Shown: in pieces, positions 14,206 to 21,331 of the stretch | Layout: each line of letters opens with the position of its first letter | Numbering within the stretch: position 1 is the first letter of the stretch | Origin: JACVRW01 sp035650215 | Lineage (GTDB): Bacteria > Actinomycetota > Thermoleophilia > Solirubrobacterales > Thermoleophilaceae | Reading direction: 5' to 3' | Assembly: GCA_035650215.1 (NCBI GenBank) | Contig: DASRIC010000094.1 | Span: 1-24,837 of the forward strand | Length of the DNA: 24,837 nt | Made by a program: the position numbers and the translations under genes | The notes under the pieces: model-generated | Told to the model about the DNA's origin: nothing | The model's database searches: none | Seen by the model: only the letters and a program-made list of their open reading frames with translations

Positions 14206-15414
14206 GTACAGCGCGGCGTAGTCCTCCTCGTCCATCTCGCGCGGGTTCAGGAGCGTGGTCCCGTCGCCCAGCGCACCCTCGACCAGCGCCGGGATCCCGT
14301 CCTCCGGCACCCCCACCTGCGACAGCCGCGTGGGCAGGCCGATGCTCGCGCTCAGCTCGGTGAGGTAGCGCGCCAGGGCGTCGCCGATCTCGGGCTCGTG
14401 GATGTCGAAGAGCTCGCCGATGTCGCGGTAGCGGCCCGCGATCTCCTCGCCGCCCGCGGCGTTGTGGCGGATCACGTGCGGGAGGTGAATCGCGTTCGCC
14501 ACGCCGTGCGGCACCCCGAAGTGGGCCCCGGCGGGGTGCGACATCGCGTGCACGGAGCCGAGGGCGAGCGTGATCGCGAGATTGGCCGCGACGAGCATGT
14601 TGCCGCGCGCCTCCTCATCCTCCTCCCCGCGCTCCACGGCGCGCTCGAGGTTGTCGCGGATCATGCGCAACGCCTGAAGCGAGCGAGCATCCTGGTGCGG
14701 GCTCCAATCGGCGGACACGTAGCCCTCGATGGCGTGCGTCATCGCGTCCATCCCGGTGGCCGCGGCCACGGCGGGCGGGAGCGTCCGGGTGGTCTCCGGG
14801 TCGAGGATCGCGAGCCGCGGGAAGAGCGGGAAGTCCGCGATCTCGAGCTTGACCTTGTGCTCGTGGTCCTTGATCACGGCCGCCATCGACACCTCACTGC
14901 CAGTCCCCGCCGTTGTCGGGATGCAGGCGAGCGGCGCCACCTCGAGCGGCCGCCCCATGCCGTCGGCCTCGCGCGGCATGAGGAAGAAGCCCTCCTGGTC
15001 GCGGGCCGTGCCGCCGTGGGTGAAGAGCGCGTCGGCCACCTTGGCGGTGTCCATGACGGAGCCTCCGCCCAGGGCCAGGAACGAGTCCGCGCCGGCTCCC
15101 TTGGCGGCGTCCGCGCAGCGCTCGCAGATATCCGTCGAGGAGTCCTGCGGCACCTCGTCGAACACGCCCGCCAGCTCGAGGCCGCCGTCGCGCACGCCCG
15201 CCTCCACGCGTTCCACGAGCCCGGTCGAGCGGATCACGGCGTCGGTCACTAGGAACACCCGGCTCGCGCCCTCCTTCTGGAACTCGAAGCCGGTCGACTC
15301 GAGCAGGTCGCGGCCCGCGATCACGCGCGTGGGCGAGGCGTACTGGTAGAAGTCCTTGAAGCCTGAGAGCGGCCCCGCCCCGAGGGCGGAGCCGGGCCCC
15401 GAGAGCTCGTCCAT
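14191..15414 (-). CDS. Iron-containing alcohol dehydrogenase
   Basis: 407 aa. Group III (FucO/AdhB-like) NAD(P)-dependent dehydrogenase interconverting an alcohol and an aldehyde or ketone. Evidence: GGGSVMD (116-122) for the nucleotide, PTTAGTGSEVS (166-176) and the metal ligands D223 and H227 in GMDAMTHAIEGY, H293 in SHPAGA and H303 in PHG. The ATG at 15414 overlaps the SCP2 gene stop by one base (TGATG), so translation is coupled and there is no need for a strong ribosome site. It is the last gene of the Lrp-like/thioesterase/SCP2/dehydrogenase operon. The substrate is unknown; the partners suggest an acyl or lipid-derived alcohol. Confidence 0.93.
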   Translation of the reverse strand: MDELSGPGSALGAGPLSGFKDFYQYASPTRVIAGRDLLESTGFEFQKEGASRVFLVTDAVIRSTGLVERVEAGVRDGGLELAGVFDEVPQDSSTDICERCADAAKGAGADSFLALGGGSVMDTAKVADALFTHGGTARDQEGFFLMPREADGMGRPLEVAPLACIPTTAGTGSEVSMAAVIKDHEHKVKLEIADFPLFPRLAILDPETTRTLPPAVAAATGMDAMTHAIEGYVSADWSPHQDARSLQALRMIRDNLERAVERGEEDEEARGNMLVAANLAITLALGSVHAMSHPAGAHFGVPHGVANAIHLPHVIRHNAAGGEEIAGRYRDIGELFDIHEPEIGDALARYLTELSASIGLPTRLSQVGVPEDGIPALVEGALGDGTTLLNPREMDEEDYAALYRAAL

Positions 15415-15833
15415 CAGGACGCCTCGAGCAGGTCCTGCCGACCCGCGTCCTCGAGGATCTGGCGGTAGCGGGGGAAGACCGGCTTGACGAGTGGCACGAG
15501 CTTGAGGATCTTGGCCACCGGTCCCTTCGCCTTCATCTGGCCGCGCGCGAGGGCAACGGTCACGTTCACCTGGCCGAGCCAAAAGCGGTGGGCGGTGTCG
15601 GCGTCCATCGTCATCACGACCTCCGGCTCCATGGCGGTGGTGCCGCAGTCAACCTGCCCGTCCTCGCCGTCGATCATCTTCACGGTGATCTGCGACTCGG
15701 GCTCGCGATACCGGTACTGCACGATGGTGTTCGCCTTGCGGAACTTCGGTGCTAGCTCGTCGTCAGCGGCCAGCTGCTCGAACAGCCGGCCGATGTACGC
15801 GTAGACCTCGTCCGGGTCCTTGAAGTACGCCAC
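15414..15833 (-). CDS. SCP2 sterol-carrier domain protein
   Basis: 139 aa from GTG at 15833, with GAGGGG 10 nt upstream. The whole protein is one SCP2-like lipid-binding domain: after a short N-terminal helix (about 1-30), the beta-sheet region with VVMTMDADTAHRFWLGQ and the closing GPVAKILKLVPLVKPV lie in the C-terminal half. Such small proteins bind acyl chains or lipids in a hydrophobic pocket and have no catalytic residues I can point to. It is 49 nt after the thioesterase stop and overlaps the alcohol dehydrogenase start (TGATG). A TTG start at 15872 is possible, but it would overlap the TACACT box. It may carry the acyl or alcohol substrate between its neighbours. Confidence 0.85.
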   Translation of the reverse strand: MAYFKDPDEVYAYIGRLFEQLAADDELAPKFRKANTIVQYRYREPESQITVKMIDGEDGQVDCGTTAMEPEVVMTMDADTAHRFWLGQVNVTVALARGQMKAKGPVAKILKLVPLVKPVFPRYRQILEDAGRQDLLEAS

Positions 15834-15871
15834 GCTCAGATTTCCCCTCTTCGGCCAGAAACGACGCGGCA

Positions 15872-15877
15872 AGTGTA
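15872..15877 (-). promoter_or_regulatory. Candidate internal -10 box before the SCP2 gene
   Basis: TACACT on the minus strand, 38 nt before the GTG at 15833, sits just after the thioesterase stop. With the GAGGGG site it would give a short leader and allow SCP2 and the dehydrogenase to be expressed apart from the upstream genes. Confidence 0.35.
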
Positions 15878-15882
15878 GGGCG

Positions 15883-16647
15883 TCAGCGGGGCCTGACGAG
15901 CAGGGTCTGCGCCGCGCGGCCGATGCGCCCGCGCTCGTCGTAGAGGGCGGTGTCGCTCAGGCCGAGCCCGTCCGCGTGGGTTACCGCATCGAGGCAGACC
16001 CAGTCGCCCTCCGGCTCGCGCAGGAGGTGCACGCTCAGGTCGGTGTTGATGAAGAGGAAGCGCTTCCAGTCGAACGCGGCGCTCACCCCGTTGCCGGAAT
16101 CGGCCGCGATCAGCACGCGCTCGAGCGGCGTGGTCTCCTCGCCCGCCACGAGCGGCACGCGGGGGCGCATCCAGACCACGGCCGGGCCGGGCTCCACGAA
16201 GGCGCCGCGCAGGAAGCGGTACTCCATCGCCGTGTGGTAGCCCACGGGCTGCCCGGTGGCGAAGAAGTCGCGCGCGTCGCCCGCGTCGGGCCCTGGCGGC
16301 GGCGGGTCGTGCTCGTCGAGCCTGACCTCTCCAGGGGTGAGTCGCCAGGCGCGCGCTCGCATCAGCTCGCCCTCGGGCCCCCAAAGGGCGGCCTCGAGCA
16401 GCTCCACGCTGCGGCCGGGGCGCACCACGGCGGCGCTCACCGACAGCGGCGCGAGCGGCACCGGGCCCAGGATCTCGATCGTGATCCGCCCGACCCGCAT
16501 CTGCTCGCGCGGCTCACAGCGGTCGATCGCGCGAGCGATCAGCGCCGACGGCGGGCCCGCGTGCTGCGAGCCGGGATCCCAGGGGCCGCGCGTTAGCTCG
16601 CTCGGCACGAGGCGGTCGCCGTCCGCCTCGTAGAAGGCGTGGCTCAC
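15883..16647 (-). CDS. Acyl-CoA thioesterase, double-hotdog (TesB-like/4HBT_3) family
   Basis: 254 aa from GTG at 16647. The N-terminal hotdog includes GPWDPGSQHAGPPSALIAR (about 21-39) and the second starts near FLRGAFVEPG, with GNGVSAAFDW in the C-terminal half. This layout is that of TesB-like thioesterases, which hydrolyse acyl-CoA to free acid and CoA; exact chain preference is unknown. The GTG overlaps the upstream Lrp-like stop by 4 nt (GTGA), so they are translationally coupled. It sits in an operon with SCP2 and the iron alcohol dehydrogenase, which together suggest acyl-chain handling. Confidence 0.82.
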   Translation of the reverse strand: MSHAFYEADGDRLVPSELTRGPWDPGSQHAGPPSALIARAIDRCEPREQMRVGRITIEILGPVPLAPLSVSAAVVRPGRSVELLEAALWGPEGELMRARAWRLTPGEVRLDEHDPPPPGPDAGDARDFFATGQPVGYHTAMEYRFLRGAFVEPGPAVVWMRPRVPLVAGEETTPLERVLIAADSGNGVSAAFDWKRFLFINTDLSVHLLREPEGDWVCLDAVTHADGLGLSDTALYDERGRIGRAAQTLLVRPR

Positions 16648-16919
16648 GCGCCGATCGAGAACATCGCCTCGAGGTCGTGCTGGGAGAACGCCTCGAAGGC
16701 GACCATCGTGTAGGTGTCGCGCACGCCCGTCACGGCCGAGAGCTTGCCGGTCACGAGCGGGGCGAGGTCGTCGGGGCGGCGTACGCGCAGGATCGCCACG
16801 AAGTCCCACTCGCCCGTGACCGAGTACACCTCGGACACCCCTTCGACGTCGGCCAGCTTGCCGCCGAGACCCCCCATCGCGCTGCGCTCCGCCTTGATCA
16901 GGACGATGGCGTTGGTCAT
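16644..16919 (-). CDS. Stand-alone Lrp/AsnC ligand-binding (RAM) domain protein
   Basis: 91 aa. It matches only the C-terminal effector-binding domain of Lrp/AsnC regulators: MTNAIVLIKAE at the start, EVYSVTGEWDFVAILRV (30-46), where the GxxD loop forms the oligomer and ligand interface, then VTGVRDTYTMVAFEAFSQHD. There is no helix-turn-helix. Such RAM-only proteins usually form dimers or decamers and bind amino acids or other small molecules; they may regulate enzymes rather than DNA. ATG at 16919 has a TACCCT box 7 nt upstream and no Shine-Dalgarno. It is the first gene of a four-gene operon, coupled to the thioesterase by GTGA. Confidence 0.88.
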   Translation of the reverse strand: MTNAIVLIKAERSAMGGLGGKLADVEGVSEVYSVTGEWDFVAILRVRRPDDLAPLVTGKLSAVTGVRDTYTMVAFEAFSQHDLEAMFSIGA

Positions 16920-16926
16920 GGCGGCG

Positions 16927-16932
16927 AGGGTA
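16927..16932 (-). promoter_or_regulatory. -10 box for the Lrp-like operon (leaderless type)
   Basis: TACCCT on the minus strand lies 7 nt before the ATG at 16919. Along with the plus-strand box below, it sits in a 29-nt divergent gap. Confidence 0.5.
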
Positions 16933-16938
16933 TAGCGT
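16933..16938 (+). promoter_or_regulatory. -10 box for the FAH/MhpD-like gene
   Basis: TAGCGT lies 10 nt before ATG 16949. Its position favours that ATG over the GTG at 16937, which would fall inside the box. Confidence 0.4.
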
Positions 16939-16948
16939 GCGCTCTCCG

Positions 16949-17593
16949 ATGAGCGACGACAGGGTCGATCGCGGCATGACCGCGCAGCTCCTTCGCCGCC
17001 GCCGGATCCTGTCCAAGGGAGCCGAGCCGGTCGGCTGGAAGATCGGCTTCAACCTCCCCGAGGTGCAAAAGAAGCTCGGGATCGACCGTCCCCTCGCGGG
17101 CTTCCTCACGAGCGACGGGCTGCTCGAGGACGGCGACACCTGGTCGCTGGGCGAGGACGGCGAGGTGATCGTGGAGTCGGAGGTTGCGGTCGAGCTCGGC
17201 GACGACGCCCGCTCGATCGTGGCCCTGCTGCCCGCCATCGAGCTGGCGGACCCTCCCGACCTCTCGATCGACCTCGAGCAGATCCTGGCCGGCGACATCT
17301 TCAACCGCGCCGTGGTGTTCGGCCCGCGCGTCGAGACGGCCTCGCCCGGCGCCGCGCGCATCCTCGTGAACGGCGACGAGCAGCATGCGGTGGACGCCGA
17401 GCGCGCCGGCGGCAGCCTCGAGGCGATGGTGGAGGCGGCGGCCCATCGGCTCTCCCAGGCGGGGGAGGCCCTCGCGCCCGGCGACCGGATCATCACCGGC
17501 GTGCTCTGCCCGCCTCACACGGCGCAGCCGGGTGACCGCGTGCGGCTCGAGCTCGAGGCGGTGGGCGCGGTGGAGCTGGCGTTCTCCGAGTAG
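16949..17593 (+). CDS. 2-keto-4-pentenoate hydratase / FAH-family protein
   Basis: 214 aa from ATG at 16949. The protein has RRRRILSKGAEPVGWKIGF near the N-terminus, where the conserved GWKIGF segment opens the fold, GFLTSDGL, and the metal-binding acidic motif ESEVAVEL. These are hallmarks of the MhpD/4-oxalocrotonate decarboxylase branch of the fumarylacetoacetase fold, acting on 2-keto acids with a divalent metal. The usual length is about 220-260 aa. Start choice is supported by a TANNNT box. It is 20 nt upstream of the aldehyde dehydrogenase gene, but a separate -10 box lies between, so co-transcription is uncertain. The substrate could be an aromatic-ring fission product or a sugar-derived 2-keto acid. 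Confidence 0.82.
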   Translation: MSDDRVDRGMTAQLLRRRRILSKGAEPVGWKIGFNLPEVQKKLGIDRPLAGFLTSDGLLEDGDTWSLGEDGEVIVESEVAVELGDDARSIVALLPAIELADPPDLSIDLEQILAGDIFNRAVVFGPRVETASPGAARILVNGDEQHAVDAERAGGSLEAMVEAAAHRLSQAGEALAPGDRIITGVLCPPHTAQPGDRVRLELEAVGAVELAFSE

Positions 17594-17600
17594 CGCGGCG

Positions 17601-17606
17601 TAGCCT
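17601..17606 (+). promoter_or_regulatory. -10 box for the aldehyde dehydrogenase gene (leaderless type)
   Basis: TAGCCT lies 7 nt before the ATG at 17614. It follows the upstream stop by 8 bases, so the dehydrogenase can be transcribed independently. Confidence 0.45.
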
Positions 17607-17613
17607 TCGCTCC

Positions 17614-19107
17614 ATGACCACCGCTCAAGCCCTGCCGGAGGCGCTCTCCGATCCCGCCCGCTCGTTCGTCGCCGGCCCGCACCGGCTGTTGATCGGGGAC
17701 GAGCGCCTCGAGGCGGCCGACGGCCGCACGTTCGAGACGCTCGACCCGGCCACCGGGCGCGTGATCGCCACCGTGCCGTATGCAGGCGCCGAGGACGTGG
17801 ACCGCGCCGTGCGGGCCGCGCGCGAGGCGTTCGACGACGGGCGCTGGACCGGCATCGCAGCGGCGGCCCGCACGCGGGCGATGCTCGCCTTCGCGGACGC
17901 GATCGACGAGCACGCCGACGAGCTGGCCGAGATCGAGTCGCTCGACAACGGCAAGCCCGTCAAGCTCGCCCGGCGCGTGGACGTGGCGCTGGCCGCCGAG
18001 CACCTGCGCTACTTCGCCGGCTGGCCCACTCGCATCACCGGGGAGTTGCTGCCGGTGGCCCAGCGCGACATGCACTGCTACACGCGCAAGGAGCCGGTTG
18101 GGGTGTGCGCGCAGATCATTCCCTGGAACTTCCCGCTACTGATGTCGGCCTGGAAGCTCGGTCCGGCGCTGGCGGCGGGCTGCACTGTGGTGCTCAAGCC
18201 GGCCGAGCAGACGCCCCTCTCCGCGCTCCGGCTCGGCGAGCTGGCGCTGGATGCGGGCCTGCCGCCGGGCGTGCTGAACGTGATCGCGGGCGACGGCGAG
18301 ACCGGCGCTGCGCTCGTTGACCACGAGCACGTCGACAAGATCGCCTTCACCGGCTCGACGGTGGTCGGTCGCGAGATCGGCTCGAAGGCCGGACGCGCCC
18401 TCAAGCGCGTGACCCTCGAGCTGGGCGGCAAGTCGCCGAACATCATCCTGCCGGACGCGAACCTCGAGGCGGCCATCCGCGGCGCCTACCAGGCCATCTA
18501 TTACAACACCGGCCAGGCCTGCAACGCCGGCTCGCGCCTGTTCGTGCACGCCGACCAGTACGACCAGGTGATGGCCGGCCTGGTCGAGGCCGCCGGCAAG
18601 GCGCGGCTCGGCCCGGGGCTCGACCCCGGCACCCAGCTCGGCCCGCTGATCTCCGCAGAGCAGGAGGAGCGCGTGCGCGGCTACATCGAGAAGGGCAAGT
18701 CGGAAGGCGCCGAGCTCGTGACCGGCGGCGACGGGCCCGCCGGCGAGGGCTTCTTCGTCGAGCCCACGCTGTTCAGCGCCACCCGCGACGACCTCACGAT
18801 CGCGCGCGAAGAGATCTTCGGCCCGGTGCTGGTCGCGCTGCCCTACGACTCGATCGAGGAGGTGGCCCGGCGCGCCAACGACACCGATTACGGACTCGCC
18901 GCCGGCGTCTGGACCACGGACCTCGCCCAGGCGCACAAGCTCGCCGCGCTGCTGCGCGCCGGCGACATCTGGGTGAACACCTGGAGCGCCGGCGATCCGT
19001 CCGCGCCCTTCGGTGGCTTCAAGGCGTCGGGGGTGGGACGCGAGCACGGCCGCGAGGGGCTCGAGGCGTACCTCGAGAACAAGACGGTCTGGATCAACCT
19101 CGGCTAG
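17614..19107 (+). CDS. NAD(P)-dependent aldehyde dehydrogenase (possible 2-oxoglutarate-semialdehyde dehydrogenase)
   Basis: 497 aa, normal for the family. All key residues are present: N172 (IIPWNFP), K195 (LKPAEQT), FTGST (245-249), catalytic general base E269 in LELGGKSPN and nucleophile C303 in GQACNAGSR. It oxidises an aldehyde to an acid with NAD(P)+. By family motifs alone it is a betaine/phenylacetaldehyde-type member. The facing operon encodes the other steps of hydroxyproline breakdown, so the product could be 2-oxoglutarate from its semialdehyde; this is inference, and an unrelated aldehyde substrate is possible. Its stop is 29 nt from the DadA-like gene stop on the other strand. 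Confidence 0.93.
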   Translation: MTTAQALPEALSDPARSFVAGPHRLLIGDERLEAADGRTFETLDPATGRVIATVPYAGAEDVDRAVRAAREAFDDGRWTGIAAAARTRAMLAFADAIDEHADELAEIESLDNGKPVKLARRVDVALAAEHLRYFAGWPTRITGELLPVAQRDMHCYTRKEPVGVCAQIIPWNFPLLMSAWKLGPALAAGCTVVLKPAEQTPLSALRLGELALDAGLPPGVLNVIAGDGETGAALVDHEHVDKIAFTGSTVVGREIGSKAGRALKRVTLELGGKSPNIILPDANLEAAIRGAYQAIYYNTGQACNAGSRLFVHADQYDQVMAGLVEAAGKARLGPGLDPGTQLGPLISAEQEERVRGYIEKGKSEGAELVTGGDGPAGEGFFVEPTLFSATRDDLTIAREEIFGPVLVALPYDSIEEVARRANDTDYGLAAGVWTTDLAQAHKLAALLRAGDIWVNTWSAGDPSAPFGGFKASGVGREHGREGLEAYLENKTVWINLG

Positions 19108-19116
19108 CCGGCCCGA

Positions 19117-19162
19117 CGAACGTCCCGGAGTGGTCGCTATAGGGGGTACTCAGGGACGTTCG
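19117..19162. repeat. 10-bp inverted repeat at a convergent junction
   Basis: CGAACGTCCC (19117-19126) and GGGACGTTCG (19153-19162) are perfect inverted repeats separated by 26 nt. The second arm lies in the end of the DadA-like gene. A bidirectional terminator is possible, but the loop is long and chance is not excluded. Confidence 0.35.
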
Positions 19163-20333
19163 AGGCGCCGGCGGCGGATGCGGCGCCGAAGCGGTCCGGG
19201 TCGAAGGGCGCCAGGTCGAGCTCTGGCTCCTCGCCGCAGATCGACTGCGCCACGAGGCGGCCGCTGAACGGCCCGTGCGCCACGCCCGCGCCCTCGTGCC
19301 CGGTGGCGAGGAAGAGCCCCTCCGCCGCCGCGCTCGGGCCGAGGGCGGGTAGTCCGCCGGGCAGCCACGGGCGAAGCCCGGTCCAGGCGTCCTGGCGCTC
19401 GAGCGCCGCCACGCCCGGCGCGAGCCTGGCCGCGCGCTCGATCAGCAGCTCGCTCACGGCTGGGTCGACGCTCAGGTCGAAGCCGCGGCGCTCGCGGCTC
19501 GAGCCCACCAGCACGTGCCCGTCCAGGGTGGTCTCCATCACGGTGCTCACCTGCAGCCCGGCGTCCGCGCTCGCCACGCTTGCCATGTAGGCGCCGTCGA
19601 TCACCTTGTGGCGCATGAAGCCGGGCCGGCGCTCGAGACGCACGAGCTGGCCCTTGCGGGGCTCGAGCGGCAGCTCGAGCCCCGCCCTCGCGGCGAGCGG
19701 CGCGCTCCACGTGCCCGCCGCGATCAGCACGCGGTCGGCGGCCAGCCGGCCCGCGTGGCCGGCGAGCTCGACGCCGCCGACCCGGCCGCCCTTGACCGCG
19801 ATCGCCGCGACCTCGCAGCCCGTGACGAGCTCGGCGCCGAGACCCGCGGCGGCGCGCGCCAGGCCGCGGGCGATCGCCTGGGGCGCGCACTGAAGGTCGC
19901 GCGGGAACCACGATGCGCCGAGCAGCGCGCCGCGCAGCTCGGGCTCGGCCGCCCGCACCTCCTCGGGCGCCAGCAGCTCGCACTCCACGCCCGCGGCCCG
20001 CAGGCCGGCCACGCGCGCCCGCTCGGCGTCCCAGCCTGCCGCGTCGGCATGCGCCACCAGGGCGCCCTTGCGGCGGATGCCAGCCTCCGCGCCGAGTAGC
20101 TCCTCGATCTCGTCGTACAGGGCGAGGCCGTGGAGTGCCAGGCCGAGCTCGGGCCCCGGTTCCTTGTCGCAGCAGAGCACATTGCCCTCGCCCAGGCCGG
20201 TGGTGCCCACCGAGAGCTCGGCCTCGCGCTCCAGGAGACGCACGCTCACGCCGCGCCGGGCGAGCTCGTAGGCGGCCGCGCAGCCCACGATCCCGGCGCC
20301 CACGACGGCGACCTCGCAGCCGCCCGAGCTCAG
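19137..20333 (-). CDS. DadA-like FAD oxidoreductase, probable D-hydroxyproline dehydrogenase
   Basis: 398 aa from a CTG start at 20333. Read from there it gives MSSGGCEVAVVGAGIVG, so the full beta-strand and GAGIVG (12-17) FAD motif are intact; the first GTG (20303) would cut into this strand. The CTG overlaps the epimerase stop as CTGA, like the GTGA overlaps nearby. GLGEGNVLCCDKEPGPELGLA is characteristic of FAD oxidoreductases seen with hydroxyproline epimerases (from memory), and GHEGAGVAHGPFSGRLVAQ closes the FAD site. It would oxidise cis-4-hydroxy-D-proline to Delta1-pyrroline-4-hydroxy-2-carboxylate. Last gene of the minus-strand operon. Other D-amino acids remain possible. Confidence 0.88.
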   Translation of the reverse strand: MSSGGCEVAVVGAGIVGCAAAYELARRGVSVRLLEREAELSVGTTGLGEGNVLCCDKEPGPELGLALHGLALYDEIEELLGAEAGIRRKGALVAHADAAGWDAERARVAGLRAAGVECELLAPEEVRAAEPELRGALLGASWFPRDLQCAPQAIARGLARAAAGLGAELVTGCEVAAIAVKGGRVGGVELAGHAGRLAADRVLIAAGTWSAPLAARAGLELPLEPRKGQLVRLERRPGFMRHKVIDGAYMASVASADAGLQVSTVMETTLDGHVLVGSSRERRGFDLSVDPAVSELLIERAARLAPGVAALERQDAWTGLRPWLPGGLPALGPSAAAEGLFLATGHEGAGVAHGPFSGRLVAQSICGEEPELDLAPFDPDRFGAASAAGASNVPEYPL

Positions 20334-21331
20334 AGCGCGAACCCCGCCGGGAAGGGATCGTCGGGGTCGAGCAGGTACTGCCCCATGCCGGTGAGCCAGG
20401 CGCGGCCGGTGATCTCGGGCGTGACGGCCGGCAGCCCTCCCACCTCGGTCTCCGCCACGATCCGAGCGCCGAAGCGGGTGCCGATCACCGAGCGGTTCAC
20501 GAACTCCTCGCCAATCCCGAGCTCACCCCGGGCGTGCAGCTGCGCGAGCTTGGCGGAGGTGCCGGTACCGCACGGCGAGCGGTCGAGCCAGCCCGGATGG
20601 ATCGAGGTGGCGCTCCTTTGCGAGCGCGGTCCGTCCTGCCCGGGAGCGGTGAACACTACGTGGCGGCAGCCGGCGATCCGCTCGTCGGCGGGGTGCACAG
20701 GCGGCTCCATGTCGTTGATCGCGGTCATCAGCTCGAGCCCGCGCTCGATCAGCTCCGCGGCGCGCTCCGGGTCAACGGCCAACCCGGCCGACTCGGCCGC
20801 CACGAGCGCGTAGAAGTTGCCGCCGAACGCCATGTCGTAGCGGAGCGAGCGCCCGTTCAGCCGCAGCTCGCGGTCGCGGCTCAGGAGGAACGAGGGCACG
20901 TTCCGGAGCGCCACCTCGCGAGCGCGCCCGTTCTCCACGCGCACGCGCGCCTCCACGAGCCCGGCGGGCACGTCGAGCCGCACCACGGTCTCGGGCTCGC
21001 TCACCTCGACCATGCCGGTCTCCACCAGCACGGTGGCGACGCCGATCGTGCCGTGGCCGCACATCGGCAGGCAGCCGGACACCTCGATAAAGAGCACGCC
21101 GCAGTCGGCGTCGTCGCGAAGCGGCGGCTGGAGGATGGCGCCCGACATCGCGCCATGGCCCCTCGGCTCGCGCATCAGGAGCAGCCGCAGGTGGTCCATG
21201 TGCTGCTCGAAGTGGACCTTGCGGGCAAGCATCGTGTCGCCCGGGATCGGGCCGATGCCGCCCGTGATCACGCGGGTCGGCATCCCCTCCGTGTGGGAGT
21301 CGACCGCGTGGAAGACGCGGCTCGACCTCAC
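20330..21331 (-). CDS. 4-hydroxyproline 2-epimerase / proline racemase family
   Basis: 333 aa from GTG at 21331, overlapping the DapA-like gene stop as GTGA. The proline racemase fold carries both catalytic cysteines: C91 in PMCGHGTIG and C254 in SPCGTGTSAK. Two cysteines mean racemase or epimerase chemistry; the related trans-3-hydroxyproline dehydratases have Thr at the second place. With a D-amino acid oxidase and a DapA-family enzyme in the same operon, conversion of trans-4-hydroxy-L-proline to cis-4-hydroxy-D-proline is the best reading. True proline racemase activity is less likely but not excluded. The start region VFHAVDSHTEGMPTRVI is the conserved N-terminus, so little if anything is missing. 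Confidence 0.9.
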   Translation of the reverse strand: MRSSRVFHAVDSHTEGMPTRVITGGIGPIPGDTMLARKVHFEQHMDHLRLLLMREPRGHGAMSGAILQPPLRDDADCGVLFIEVSGCLPMCGHGTIGVATVLVETGMVEVSEPETVVRLDVPAGLVEARVRVENGRAREVALRNVPSFLLSRDRELRLNGRSLRYDMAFGGNFYALVAAESAGLAVDPERAAELIERGLELMTAINDMEPPVHPADERIAGCRHVVFTAPGQDGPRSQRSATSIHPGWLDRSPCGTGTSAKLAQLHARGELGIGEEFVNRSVIGTRFGARIVAETEVGGLPAVTPEITGRAWLTGMGQYLLDPDDPFPAGFAL

